From assembly GCA_963775695.1 (NCBI GenBank), contig CAVZJU010000006.1, positions 62,001-126,000 of the forward strand: a stretch of DNA of 64,000 nucleotides. The letters are read 5' to 3'. The notes below the pieces were generated by a model. It was not told where the DNA came from and made no database searches. It saw only the letters and a list, made by a program, of their open reading frames with translations. Shown piece by piece: positions 9,133-18,168 of the stretch. Made by a program: the position numbers and the translations under genes. This stretch comes from DATBLE01 sp963775695 (GTDB taxonomy: Bacteria; Actinomycetota; Thermoleophilia; Gaiellales; Gaiellaceae). How positions within the stretch are numbered: the stretch's first letter is position 1; each line of letters starts with the position of its first letter.

Positions 9133-9882
9133 GTGAGCGCCGCATTCCTTTTTCTCGCAGCGTTTCTCGCCAGTGCCGTCGAGATGGTCGAAGCACTGAC
9201 GATCGTGCTTGCGGTCGGCGTCACCCGGGGCTGGCGGTCCACGCTCTATGGGGTCGCCGTCGCGGCGACGGCGCTCGCAGCCGTGGTCGCACTCATCGGG
9301 CCGGCGTTGGATCGTGTGCCGATCGACGCGCTCCGCCTCGCGGTCGGCTTCCTCCTGCTTGCGTTCGGCCTCCAGTGGCTTCGCAAGGCGATTCTCCGCG
9401 CGGGCGGCTTCAAGGCGTTGCACGACGAGGACGAGATCTTCCGGAGGGAGAGCGAGGAGGCGAAACGTGCGACGCGTGCTCTGCGCTGGGGCGTGGACTG
9501 GTACTCGTTCGTCCTCTCCTTCAAGGGGGTGTTCCTCGAGGGGATGGAGGTCGTCTTCATCGTCGTCACGTTCGGCAGCGCCCAGGGCAACGTTCCGCTC
9601 GCGGCCGCCGCGGCGGGGGCCGCTCTCGTCCTCGTCGCCGCCGGCGGTGTCGCTGTCCGCGCTCCGCTCAGCCGTGTCCCGGAGAACACGATGAAGTTCG
9701 GAGTCGGGATCATGCTGACGACCTTCGGGATCTTCTGGGGCGCCGAAGGGGCGGGCGTCGACTGGCCCGGTGGCGACCTCGCGATCCTCGGCGTCCTCGC
9801 CTTCGTGACCGCCCTGTCGCTGGCGCTCGTTCGACTCTTGCGGCTGCAACGCCCGACTCCAGTAGCACTCGGGGCGCCGTGA
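9133..9882 (+). CDS. Polytopic membrane protein with duplicated E-x2-E motifs
   Basis: A 249-residue membrane protein with about seven helices. Two halves carry similar acidic motifs: VEMVEALTIVLAVG near the N terminus and LEGMEVVFIVVTFG in the middle. That pattern recalls the LysE/GDT1/FTR1-like cation and metal transporters, which have internally repeated acidic helices. A cation exporter or permease is a guess from this layout only. It starts at GTG 9133 behind GGCGAGTAGGG. Its TGA overlaps the ATG of the next small gene, so the two are coupled. Confidence 0.7.
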   Translation: MSAAFLFLAAFLASAVEMVEALTIVLAVGVTRGWRSTLYGVAVAATALAAVVALIGPALDRVPIDALRLAVGFLLLAFGLQWLRKAILRAGGFKALHDEDEIFRRESEEAKRATRALRWGVDWYSFVLSFKGVFLEGMEVVFIVVTFGSAQGNVPLAAAAAGAALVLVAAGGVAVRAPLSRVPENTMKFGVGIMLTTFGIFWGAEGAGVDWPGGDLAILGVLAFVTALSLALVRLLRLQRPTPVALGAP

Positions 9883-10109
9883 TGAGATCGGTGACGGCGT
9901 TCGCCCGTTTCTGGTGGGAGTTCGTCGCCGGCGACGACTGGCGAATCGCAGTCGGCCTGGTCGCCGCGCTCGGGCTGTGCGCACTTCTCGTGCACGAATC
10001 GGTTGCAGCCTGGTGGCTGCTCCCGCTCGCGGTGCTCGTGCTCCTGGCCGACTCACTGCGTCGCGCGACCCGCGGCTCCGGTGGACCATTCGATCGACCC
10101 GACTCGTGA
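9882..10109 (+). CDS. Small two-helix membrane protein
   Basis: A 75-residue protein starting at ATG 9882, which shares its A with the stop of the preceding transporter gene. Two hydrophobic helices (about 23-38 and 43-58) are preceded by FARFWWEFVAGDDW and followed by a charged tail. Coupling and topology suggest an accessory subunit of the membrane protein upstream. I do not recognise a named family. Confidence 0.65.
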   Translation: MRSVTAFARFWWEFVAGDDWRIAVGLVAALGLCALLVHESVAAWWLLPLAVLVLLADSLRRATRGSGGPFDRPDS

Positions 10110-10265
10110 CGCGAAGAGGCCATCTTGGGTGGACTGACCCATGCTGGATCTGGGCTCGTTCGAGGGCATGGAGCCACCGATCCGAACGCGCCGCGAATGG
10201 GCCCTCGCCCTTGGCGCCGCTCCCGGCGGGCGGGCATGCCGTCGGATGTCCCGCAGACCCTAGAA

Positions 10266-10314
10266 TGCCCCGGCCAGAATCGAACTTGCGCCCGTGGGTC
10301 TAGGAAAACCCCCG
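10266..10314 (-). pseudogene. Degenerate tRNA 3' half, Arg(CCU)-like
   Basis: On the minus strand this reads as a tRNA 3' half: a loop TTTCCTAG with CCU in the anticodon place, a T-arm with AAGTTCGATTCTGG, then acceptor CCGGGGC plus discriminator A. The 5' partner GCCCCGG is missing, one T-stem pair is broken and the anticodon loop is one base too long. It is likely a relic or an att-site scar. The rest of the 10110-10418 gap shows no gene. Confidence 0.35.
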
Positions 10315-10418
10315 GCTTCGCCTCGGTTTCGCGTACGTTATTCGTGGATGCAAACGGAGCCGCAGACACACACACAAAGGTCGTGGACGCCGTCGAGGCG
10401 CGCCTCCGGCGGCAGGGG

Positions 10419-11372
10419 ATGGGGGACGGCACCGTTGCCCAGTGTGGGCGGTGGGTGAGGGCCTCGCGCGTTGCTCTGCTGTGGGTGCTTGCCGTCGGGC
10501 TCTTGTCGCTCGGCGCGGTCGTTCCGACCACGGTCGCGGCGTCGTCGGCCGCGGGCGCCCCGTGCGGCTTCCTTCGCCCGCATCAGCCGCCGCGGGTGTA
10601 CAGGCACGTGATCACGATCGTCATGGAGAATCATGCGTTCGCCGAGATCGCGGGCCGGTCTCCGTACCTGAACCGGCTTGCGAGCGCGTGTGGTCTCGGC
10701 GACAACTACTCGGCGATCACGCATCCGAGCCTTCCGAACTACATCGCGGTCACTTCCGGCGACACCGCCGGGATCACCGACGACTGCACGGACTGTTCGG
10801 TCTCGACGAGCTCGATCTTCGGCCAGGTCGGACCCCGTGGCTGGCGCGCCTACGAGGAGTCGATGCCCGCGACCGGGTTCACCGGCAGCCAGGCCGGCAC
10901 CTATGCGAAGAAGCACAACCCGGCTGCGTACTACTCGAAGCTCGCCGGTGCGTACGCCCGGAACGCCGTTCCTCTCGGGACGCCGACGGCGGGCGCGTTG
11001 ATCTCTGATCTGCGCGCAAACCGGTTGCCCCGCTACAGCTTCATCACGCCCGATCTCTGCAACGACGAGCACGATTGCTCGATCAGCGTGGGCGACGCGT
11101 GGCTCGCGCGCTGGGTGCCGAAGATCCTCGCCTCCCGCGCCTACCGGGCGGGTGGCACCGCACTGTTCATCACCTACGACGAAGGCTCGGACTCGGACAA
11201 CCGCGTCTACACCGTCGTCGTCAGCCCGACGACGCGTAAGGGCACCGTCTCACACGTCATGTTCACGCACTACTCACTTCTGAAGACGCAGGAGAGCCTC
11301 CTCGGCCTCCACTGCCTCGGCTTCGCCTGCGATGTCGGGACAGCCTCGATGCGGAAGGCCTTCGGCCTCTGA
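10419..11372 (+). CDS. Secreted phosphoesterase (AcpA/phospholipase C-like family)
   Basis: A 317-residue exported protein. An N-terminal signal (VALLWVLAVGLLSLGAVV) is followed by the phosphoesterase-family core: VITIVMENHAFAEI with the metal/nucleophile region, NYSAITHPSLPNYIAVTSG, YSFITPDLCNDEHDCS, and ALFITYDEGSDSDN near the end. These match the bacterial acid phosphatase/phospholipase C (PF04185-type) fold, in which Asn/Glu, Thr/Ser, Asp and His bind metal and phosphate. Several Cys pairs fit an extracellular protein. ATG 10419 was chosen because it directly precedes the signal; GTG 10455 is also possible. It probably releases phosphate from organic esters outside the cell. Confidence 0.8.
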   Translation: MGDGTVAQCGRWVRASRVALLWVLAVGLLSLGAVVPTTVAASSAAGAPCGFLRPHQPPRVYRHVITIVMENHAFAEIAGRSPYLNRLASACGLGDNYSAITHPSLPNYIAVTSGDTAGITDDCTDCSVSTSSIFGQVGPRGWRAYEESMPATGFTGSQAGTYAKKHNPAAYYSKLAGAYARNAVPLGTPTAGALISDLRANRLPRYSFITPDLCNDEHDCSISVGDAWLARWVPKILASRAYRAGGTALFITYDEGSDSDNRVYTVVVSPTTRKGTVSHVMFTHYSLLKTQESLLGLHCLGFACDVGTASMRKAFGL

Positions 11373-11692
11373 GTCGGCCGCGCGGGTAGGTCTCGATCTG
11401 GCGGTTTCGTTGCCGCCTCCTCGCGACTACGTCGCCATGGAACCAGGCGAGAGAGCTTTCGGCGCCTACACGGTTCGGACGCTCTATTGCCATCGGAGCG
11501 AGAGCTAACCGGGGGAGTAGGCGGGGTCGTCCGAGTTTGATCGTGGGAGCGAACGCCCTGGTCGTAGCAGCGCCTTGATCTCGGGGGCCTGAGGCCGTCG
11601 GTCACGTGGCTGTCCGCTCCAACGCGGATCTGCGCAAGGGGGCACTGCCGGATATGCCCGGCCGAGTTCTCCTGATCGACGTCACGGTTCGC
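11373..11692. other. Convergent intergenic gap, no gene seen
   Basis: This lies between the phosphoesterase (+) and the lipoprotein (-) ends. A small inverted repeat AGGCC-TTC-GGCCT at 11359-11371 overlaps the phosphoesterase stop and may help end transcription. Otherwise nothing recognisable. Confidence 0.5.
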
Positions 11693-12838
11693 CTACTCGG
11701 TCGTTCGGGGACCGGCGACGACGGCCCCCCGTAGCTCTTCATCCTCGTGGGCACCTACCGCGGCGGCCGAGGCGATCACCCAGGACATGATCGCTTGTCT
11801 CCCCGTCCACGCGAACCCTCCGAGGTGCGTGCAGGGCGCGTCCGGCGTGAGACGCTCGAACCGGCCCGGGACGACGAATGTGGCGCGGCTACCGACGGCG
11901 GCAACCGACTCGACCCGGTAATTACAGCCCTGTCGCGAGAGCCAGTACCAGCGCCCGTCCTCGTGCCGGATCAGGCTCTTCACGGGATCGTCGGCGAACG
12001 CCACCGGGCGGGGACGGGAGTCTCCGAAGTCCCATCGGTACCAGCCCCGTGACAGCGCGTAGTAGAGCGCGCCCGACGACGAGGGCACGAGGTCCGGCTG
12101 CGGATCGTCGGCGATTGCGACCGACTGCGTCCCGGTTGCTCCGAATGCGCGCCGTACGACGAGGGAGGGCTGAGAGCCGACCGCGTCGCGCGTGAAGACG
12201 ATCCCGTTCTCTGCGACCGTCACGGCGCCGATGTGGTAGCAGCCGGAGACCGAGCAGCTCGGCATGCGGGCTACCGTCCACTGCACGTCATGGACGGCGT
12301 CGAGGGCAACGACCCGCTGCGACGAACCGGACTCCTCCGCCCACGCGACCACGTCGCCACGCGAGGCGACCGGCGAGGCCAGCGAGTCCGTCACCACGCT
12401 GCTCGGGGCGGCCTCGTGCGAGACCCTCAGGAGCTGCGTCCCGCTCACCGTCGTCCGTGCGAAGAACACCCATCGTGCCGTCGAGGCGACGCCGTAGAGG
12501 GGGTCGACCCTTCTGGCGATCGTCCTCGTCGTGCCCGTCGAGAGCGTGCGATCGCGGAGGATCGGCTGCGACGAGTCCGTTTCGAGTGGCCCGCTCTCCC
12601 AGACGACGTGTCCGCCGTCGCTGCCGACAGGACCAGCGGCCATGCCGGAGAAGAAGGCGAGTACGCCGGGGGCGATGACCGGGGCCGGTGCGCGAGTTGC
12701 ATCGGCGAGGCCCGCGAACGACGTCGTGGATCGTGCCGCCGTCGAGCTCCCGCACGCGGAGGTACCCAGCGCCGGCACGACGACGATCAGCGCGATCAGG
12801 CACGCCCGAATCCCGCGTTTGTGGATCCGCATCGCCAT
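11693..12838 (-). CDS. Predicted lipoprotein with beta-propeller-like repeats
   Basis: A 381-residue exported protein. The N terminus has Arg/Lys residues, a hydrophobic stretch and a lipobox ending at Cys29 (ALGTSAC), so lipid anchoring is likely. The body repeats short segments of the type VVWE.., VFFART.., VVAWAEE.., IVFTRD.. and GALYYALSRGWYRW, spaced about 40-50 residues apart, as in TolB/WD-like propellers. No enzyme motif is visible. It lies 17 bases downstream of the metallophosphatase gene on the same strand, so the two may be co-transcribed. Confidence 0.7.
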   Translation of the reverse strand: MAMRIHKRGIRACLIALIVVVPALGTSACGSSTAARSTTSFAGLADATRAPAPVIAPGVLAFFSGMAAGPVGSDGGHVVWESGPLETDSSQPILRDRTLSTGTTRTIARRVDPLYGVASTARWVFFARTTVSGTQLLRVSHEAAPSSVVTDSLASPVASRGDVVAWAEESGSSQRVVALDAVHDVQWTVARMPSCSVSGCYHIGAVTVAENGIVFTRDAVGSQPSLVVRRAFGATGTQSVAIADDPQPDLVPSSSGALYYALSRGWYRWDFGDSRPRPVAFADDPVKSLIRHEDGRWYWLSRQGCNYRVESVAAVGSRATFVVPGRFERLTPDAPCTHLGGFAWTGRQAIMSWVIASAAAVGAHEDEELRGAVVAGPRTTE

Positions 12839-12855
12839 CGCGACGACTACTGACG

Positions 12856-15800
12856 TTACGGGATGGCGGCGGTGTCCGCGGCGACGTCGTCGAAGAGGGC
12901 GTCGAAGGTCTTGCTGGCGGCGTTCTCCCCGACTTGGATCATCGTGATCGGATTCGCGCCGAGCGACCCCGGGTTGACGGTCAGGTCGGGGACCGGTGCC
13001 CCGTCGAGCCAGGTCTCGACCTGGCTCGACGGATCCGCGACCGTGACGTGCACCTGAAGGGTGTGCCAGGCGCCCAGCAGGCCGACGGCCGTCGTGCTCG
13101 TTGTGCTATTGCCGGCGACGTCGTTGCGGAAGCCGAGCTTGCCGAGGTTGGTTACGTAGACCCCGAGCATCGACGTCCCCCCACCGGTGAGGAGGCGTCC
13201 GAGATAGAGCGACCCCGAAGAGGGCGGGCTGACAATCTTGAATCGAATGCGGTAGTAGAGGCTGGTCTGCGAGGCGGGGAGTGTCTTCCGTGCGTACGCG
13301 ACCGTGCCCGTTGACGCTCCCTCCGCCGCATAGCTGCCGCCATACGTGTCGTTGCTCTCTGTCTGCAGACCGTTGACGGTTGTCCAGTTGGAGAGGTTGC
13401 CGGACTCGAAGCCGTCGCTGAAGAGCACGCCGGTCGGCGGAGTCGTCACGCTGAGTGCCGGTGTGCTGAGCGCGGACTGGTTGCCGTACGCGTCCGTCGC
13501 GAGCACCTGATAGCCATACGTGGTATCCGGCTGGACAGTCTGGTCGGCGTAGGTCGTCTGGGTTCCCACCGTGGTTCCGATCTGGGTCCCGTCCCGGTAG
13601 ATCGCATAGCCGTTGACGCCGACGTTGTCGCTCGAGGCGTCCCAGGACAGGTCGACGGCGCCCGGAGTGCTCTGCGTCTGGGCGATGGTCGTGGCGCTCA
13701 GGTTGGCAGGCACGCTCGGAGGCTGGCTGTCGGCCGTGGCCGTGTCGACGACGACGTCGTCGTAGAGGACGTCGTAGGTCGTGGGATTGGCCCCGCCGTT
13801 GTCCTTGTCGCCGAGCTGGATGCGGTCGACCGGGTTCGTGCCGAGCGACTGGGTGCCGGTCAGCTCGGGAACCGCTGCCCCGTCGAGCCAGACCCCGACC
13901 TGGCTCGACGCGTCTGCGATGCTGACCTGCACCTGGAGCGTGTGCCAGACGCCGAGGGTGACGGCGGTTGCGCTCCCGGTGCTCGTGGCGGTGACGTCGT
14001 TGCGGAGGCCGAGCTTGCCGGTGTTGCTGACGTAGACGCCGAGCAGCGACACCGCCGTGGGACCGCTCCGAAAGCGTTCCAGGTAAAGCGACGAGCCCGA
14101 TTTGCTGATGATCTTGAAATGGATGCTGTAGCTGATGCCGGTCAGCGAAGCGGGGAGCGTCCTCCACGCGTACGCCGCCTCGGTCCCCGTCGGTGCCGTC
14201 CCCTCGGCCGCATAGCTGCCGCTCGACACGTCGCCCTGTTTCGGCTGCAGACCCACGACGGTCGTCCAGTTTGAGAGGTCGCCGGACTCGAAGCCGTCGC
14301 TGAAGATCGGGCCGATCGGCGGCGTCGTCACGCTGAGCGCCGGTGTACTGAGAGCGGACTTGTTGCCATTCGCGTCCATCGCGAGGACCCGGTAGCTGTA
14401 CGTCGTGCTCGGTTGGACTGTCTGGTCGGCGTAGGCCGTCTGGGTTCCAACCGTCCCGACCTGGCTGCCGTCGCGGTAGATCGCATAGCCGCTGACGCCG
14501 ACGTTGTCCGTCGATGCGGCCCAGGACAGGTTGACGATGCCAGGAGAGATGTTGGTCTGGGCGACGGTCGTCGCGCTCAGGTTGGCAGGCACGCTCGGAG
14601 GTGTCGTGTCGGTCGCCGATGGATTACAGGCGACCGTGCCCGAATCGAGCGTGTCGCCGGCGGTCGTGACGAAACGATACGAGGCTCCGCCGGAGCCGAG
14701 GTCGAGCCGCAACGCGCCGAAGTGGCCCGAGTCGCTGTTCGCAACCCGGCTGTCGGTCGCGACGAAGCTCTGAAGCGAATGCCCGCCCGTCCCGACCACG
14801 AACTCGGTCGGTCCGGCGGGATTCGGATTGCCGGCTCCGTCCATCGGCACCCAGCGCTGGTAGTCGTGATCGTGGCCGGTCAGCACGATGTCGACTCCCT
14901 TTTGCGCGAGCAGCGGCCAGATCGCGGTGAAACGGGCGGGCACCGGCTCGACTCCGATGTTGAACAGCGGGTGGTGGAAATACACCAGCGTGCACGGCTG
15001 CGTGTTGTTCGTCAGGTCGGTGGAGAGCCAGTTGTACTGAGCCGAGCCGACCGATCCGTCCAGGTTGGAGTTCAACGAGACCAGGTGCCATCCGGCAGGC
15101 GTGTTGACGCTGTAGTAGTCCTTCGGTGTCTTCCAGTAGCCGAAGTACCCGGGAGCCTTCCCCGCCGTGTACTCGTGGTTGCCGACAGTCGGATCGGTGA
15201 TGTTGCTGAAACGCCCGAAGTACAACGACGCACCGGCCACCCCGTACCAGTTCATGAACTCGGTTGCTGTGCCCTTCTCGTACACGTCTCCCAGATAGAG
15301 GAAGGCGTTCGGGTTCCAGCTCGCGATCAGGTCGCTCACGTCACCCGCGCTCGTCTGGCCGGCGGCCCCGTCGCCGACGGCGGCGAGCACGTACGGTTGC
15401 CCGGCAGCTGGAGTCGTGCCGGATGTGGGCTTGAAGCCGGTCGGCTGTTTCGGCGGAGTGGTCACCCCGTTTGCGAACGTCAGCCTGACCGCGGCGTGGT
15501 CGGCGACGAACCCGTCGCGCTCGATCGCCTCGGCCTCCAGCGTGTGCGAACCGTCAACCCAGTTGGCGGTGGGGAGGGTGAATGTGTACGGGGTCTCGAA
15601 GTCGGTCAGCAGGTACTGCCCGTCGAGGTAGAAGACCACCTTCGCCGTGTGGGGATCGGTGCCGTTGACGCTGATCGACGCCGTGACCGTCGTTTGACCC
15701 GTGACGGTGCCGCCGCTCGGGCTCAGGCAGACCGTGATCGTGTAGTTGCCACCCGACGGACCGCTCGTCTGGCAGGGCGACAGGACGTTGAGTGTGGCGG

Positions 15801-16437
15801 TGCCGGTCTTCCCCTGATCCGACGCGGTCACCGTGTGGGGACCCGACGCCTGGGGCGTGCACGATGCGCCGTTGCAGGAGCCGTCCGGCGCAATCGTGAA
15901 GGTGGTGGACGCGGTCACGGTGCCGAGGCTGTTGCCGTAGGCATCCAGGCCCGTGGCGGTGTAGGTCTGGGATGTCCCGGGGCCGACGCTCCCACTCGCG
16001 GGTGAAAGGCTGAGATGGTCGAGGGCCCCGGCCCTGATCGTCTCCCCCTGGGTCGCGCTCGGCTTGCCCGGGAACTGCTTGTTCTGGGCGCTCGCGGTCG
16101 CGGTGATCCTCGGACTTCCGGCCGCGGTGTCCCGGTAGCGGAAGCTCACCGACGTCTGGCCGCTCGGGATGGTCACCGAGGTCACCGTCGTCGAGCCGGT
16201 CGCGTCGAGGAACGTGCCGCTCTGCGACGTGCTCGAGAGAGTCACCGTCGCGGGACCGGAACCGCCGCTGAGCCGGACACTGATCGTGCCGGAGAGCGCC
16301 CCTGCAGTCAGCGTCTGAGCGGACGTGGAGAACGACAGCGAGACCTTCGGAGCAGGCGACGCCGCGGGTGAGGCCAGGAGCGATATGACCAGAAGCGCGA
16401 ATAGCGCGAACGATCCCCGCTTGCGGGTGACGAGCAC
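12856..16437 (-). CDS. Secreted metallophosphatase with FN3 and LamG-like repeats
   Basis: An exported protein of 1193 residues. A signal peptide (to about 27) is followed by Ig-like domains (about 30-330) and then a calcineurin-like phosphoesterase (about 345-600). The phosphoesterase has AVGDG, YLGDVYE, GNHEY, VYFHHPLF and TGHDHDYQRW, the full dimetal set of purple-acid-phosphatase-like enzymes. Two tandem units follow, each an FN3 domain (PPSVPANLSATT...) and a concanavalin/LamG-type domain (FSDGFESGDLSNWTT...). The two units are clearly a duplication, also visible in DNA (13390-13720 against 14250-14600). Probable role: extracellular phosphate release or binding to polysaccharide surfaces. 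It starts at ATG 16437. Confidence 0.85.
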   Translation of the reverse strand: MLVTRKRGSFALFALLVISLLASPAASPAPKVSLSFSTSAQTLTAGALSGTISVRLSGGSGPATVTLSSTSQSGTFLDATGSTTVTSVTIPSGQTSVSFRYRDTAAGSPRITATASAQNKQFPGKPSATQGETIRAGALDHLSLSPASGSVGPGTSQTYTATGLDAYGNSLGTVTASTTFTIAPDGSCNGASCTPQASGPHTVTASDQGKTGTATLNVLSPCQTSGPSGGNYTITVCLSPSGGTVTGQTTVTASISVNGTDPHTAKVVFYLDGQYLLTDFETPYTFTLPTANWVDGSHTLEAEAIERDGFVADHAAVRLTFANGVTTPPKQPTGFKPTSGTTPAAGQPYVLAAVGDGAAGQTSAGDVSDLIASWNPNAFLYLGDVYEKGTATEFMNWYGVAGASLYFGRFSNITDPTVGNHEYTAGKAPGYFGYWKTPKDYYSVNTPAGWHLVSLNSNLDGSVGSAQYNWLSTDLTNNTQPCTLVYFHHPLFNIGVEPVPARFTAIWPLLAQKGVDIVLTGHDHDYQRWVPMDGAGNPNPAGPTEFVVGTGGHSLQSFVATDSRVANSDSGHFGALRLDLGSGGASYRFVTTAGDTLDSGTVACNPSATDTTPPSVPANLSATTVAQTNISPGIVNLSWAASTDNVGVSGYAIYRDGSQVGTVGTQTAYADQTVQPSTTYSYRVLAMDANGNKSALSTPALSVTTPPIGPIFSDGFESGDLSNWTTVVGLQPKQGDVSSGSYAAEGTAPTGTEAAYAWRTLPASLTGISYSIHFKIISKSGSSLYLERFRSGPTAVSLLGVYVSNTGKLGLRNDVTATSTGSATAVTLGVWHTLQVQVSIADASSQVGVWLDGAAVPELTGTQSLGTNPVDRIQLGDKDNGGANPTTYDVLYDDVVVDTATADSQPPSVPANLSATTIAQTQSTPGAVDLSWDASSDNVGVNGYAIYRDGTQIGTTVGTQTTYADQTVQPDTTYGYQVLATDAYGNQSALSTPALSVTTPPTGVLFSDGFESGNLSNWTTVNGLQTESNDTYGGSYAAEGASTGTVAYARKTLPASQTSLYYRIRFKIVSPPSSGSLYLGRLLTGGGTSMLGVYVTNLGKLGFRNDVAGNSTTSTTAVGLLGAWHTLQVHVTVADPSSQVETWLDGAPVPDLTVNPGSLGANPITMIQVGENAASKTFDALFDDVAADTAAIP

Positions 16438-16915
16438 CCTCTAGACTCCCCTCCCGGCTTTCCTTCGATGGGACTACGGTCCAAACGACACAACGAATCA
16501 GCAGGTAAACACGGCTCCTGCGATCCACCCTTAGATAACGACTTCTTGGCTGAAAGCGCAAGGTCCAAAATTCATGATCCTTTCCGGTCCGGATTCGCGA
16601 GAAACCGAGGTCTCGGCCGAATCCGGTGGAGAAAGAGCCCGACGCAGGGGCCGGGTGGTTGGCTGGGGCGGAGAAACCTCTTAATCGCCTCGCTTGCTGG
16701 ATCGGACTATCGCTACCACCCCTAGGCCTACTCATCGGTCGCGTCCTCAGAATCCTCGGTCGGTCGTTGCAGGAGCCAGTTCCGGGAGGCGGGTTTAGCG
16801 CAGCCGGAACCCGCCCTGGCAACCCCTTTCCCCCCGGTGCGTGTCGCTCACGGCCGCACCCGGTCGCCCGCATAGGTCGACTCGCCCCGCAGGATTGATG
16901 TCGCGGTGGCGCCCG

Positions 16916-17451
16916 TTACGTCTCAGCATCGAAACGCGCCCGGTGCGCGCCCCTCGGAGCCGTGCGGCGGGAGTGGGGAACCTTCGGGAGGCGGCGGCGC
17001 GCTGGCGCAGGTCTGCCCGGGCGAGACGACGTCCGCGGCGTAGGCGGACATGTACACACGGCCCGACGGAGAGATCGCCACGCCGGCCATAGCGTGTCGA
17101 CCCGGCGGGCGGCTGGCGCGTTCAGCGTTGAGCCGTTCGGCTGGGTCACCGGGTAGCGGATCGCCGTCCGGGTGGAGGCGTCGAATGCCGGGAAGATCGG
17201 CACCGGCGACGACCAGGTTGCCCCGCCGTCGGTCGACTCGCTGTAGACGGCATTGAGGGGCGAGGAACTCCTGATCTGGAGCGCGACCGGGTTCGAACAC
17301 GGGGGGCGCTCCGGGACACGCAGGGCTCGCCGTAGGCGTTCGCTGCGGACGCACGGCTTCCCGTTACGAAGAAGCTCGGCTCCGTAGACGACGCCGACCG
17401 GTCCACCGGCGTTGGCGCGAAATCGTCGACGAATTGCGCCGTTCGGCCCAT
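16916..17451 (-). pseudogene. Decayed exported BNR/sialidase-like gene
   Basis: Three frames, used one after another on the minus strand, spell one protein-like text. Frame one gives TAQFVDDFAPTPVDRS and GSRASAANAYGEPCVS (17451 to about 17316). Frame two gives SPLNAVYSESTDGGATWSSP, a BNR/Asp-box motif (S-x-D-G-G-x-T-W). Frame three gives GVAISPSGRVYMSAYAADVV. At least two frameshifts separate them, and no intact start or end is seen. It is a relic of a secreted BNR-repeat protein. Upstream 16438-16915 and the flanks hold no other recognisable gene. Confidence 0.6.
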
Positions 17452-18168
17452 TTCTCAACGCTCGGCTCACCGTCGAGAATTGCGTAAGGGCACTCCTCCC
17501 GAGGGGCCCAAAAACTGAGAGGTAGGGAGAGGTTTGGCAGGGAGCAGACAGCAGAGAGAGGCGTTGGGCCGGCTCTACGAAGCCCACACGCCTCGAGAGA
17601 ACGGGGTAGAGCCCAATCGGGTTCCGCGGCCCGCTGAAGGCGTGCGCGAGGTCCGCTTCGTGGCAGGAGCGTCGGCCGCTTACATCGCCTCCGCGACGTC
17701 GATTCCGGGCGAGGACGCCTCGGAGGTGCCCGCGCGTCAGAACCTTAACCTCATCCCTCGTGCCTGCTCCTCCGGCGTTTCTCCGGAAAGTCGGCCTTTT
17801 TTCGCGAGCCGTCCGACAATGAGGTCGTCGAGCGCGACGATCCTGCTCTACTGCGTTCTGTTCTGCCTTGCCTGCTGGGTTGGGGTCGGGGTGCTGACCT
17901 GGTGGCTGGTGTGACCGCGCTCGCCGACCCGAAGCCTCCCGCTCGGAAGATGGAGATTCTGCGAGTCCCCCACCGCCAGATGCCCTGCTGGCATTCGCAG
18001 ACTGATCCAAGGCCATCCGCATGTGTCCGACGTTGGGTTTGTTCTTCCCAAGATCTGGATGTGTGATGTGATTCAGTGGCCGTCATAGGCGGCCGAGGGG
18101 GCAGGCGGGTCGGTCGGCGACGTCGGCTGCCCGACTCGCCAGCAGATCTACTGCGCTCGGAACTGAGG
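17452..18168. other. Gene-poor stretch with a two-level hairpin
   Basis: No convincing gene. A structured segment at about 17956-17999 has an outer 6-bp stem (CTGCGA/TCGCAG) and an inner 5-bp stem (GCCAG/CTGGC). A 31-codon frame at 17819-17914 would give one membrane helix but lacks a ribosome binding site. The hairpin lies about 170 bases past the stop of the GH99-like gene and could serve its 3' end. Confidence 0.35.

Noticed and set aside
14413..16005. 530-codon plus-strand frame over the metallophosphatase gene
   Set aside because: It is the complement of a well-supported secreted protein; the sequence is Arg/Val/Gly-rich with no motif.
17281..17311. TTCGAAC motif resembling a tRNA T-loop
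   Set aside because: No stem partners or acceptor are found; it lies in the decayed BNR gene.
17819..17914. 31-codon frame giving one membrane helix
   Set aside because: No ribosome binding site and no homology argument; kept only as a remark in the gap entry.
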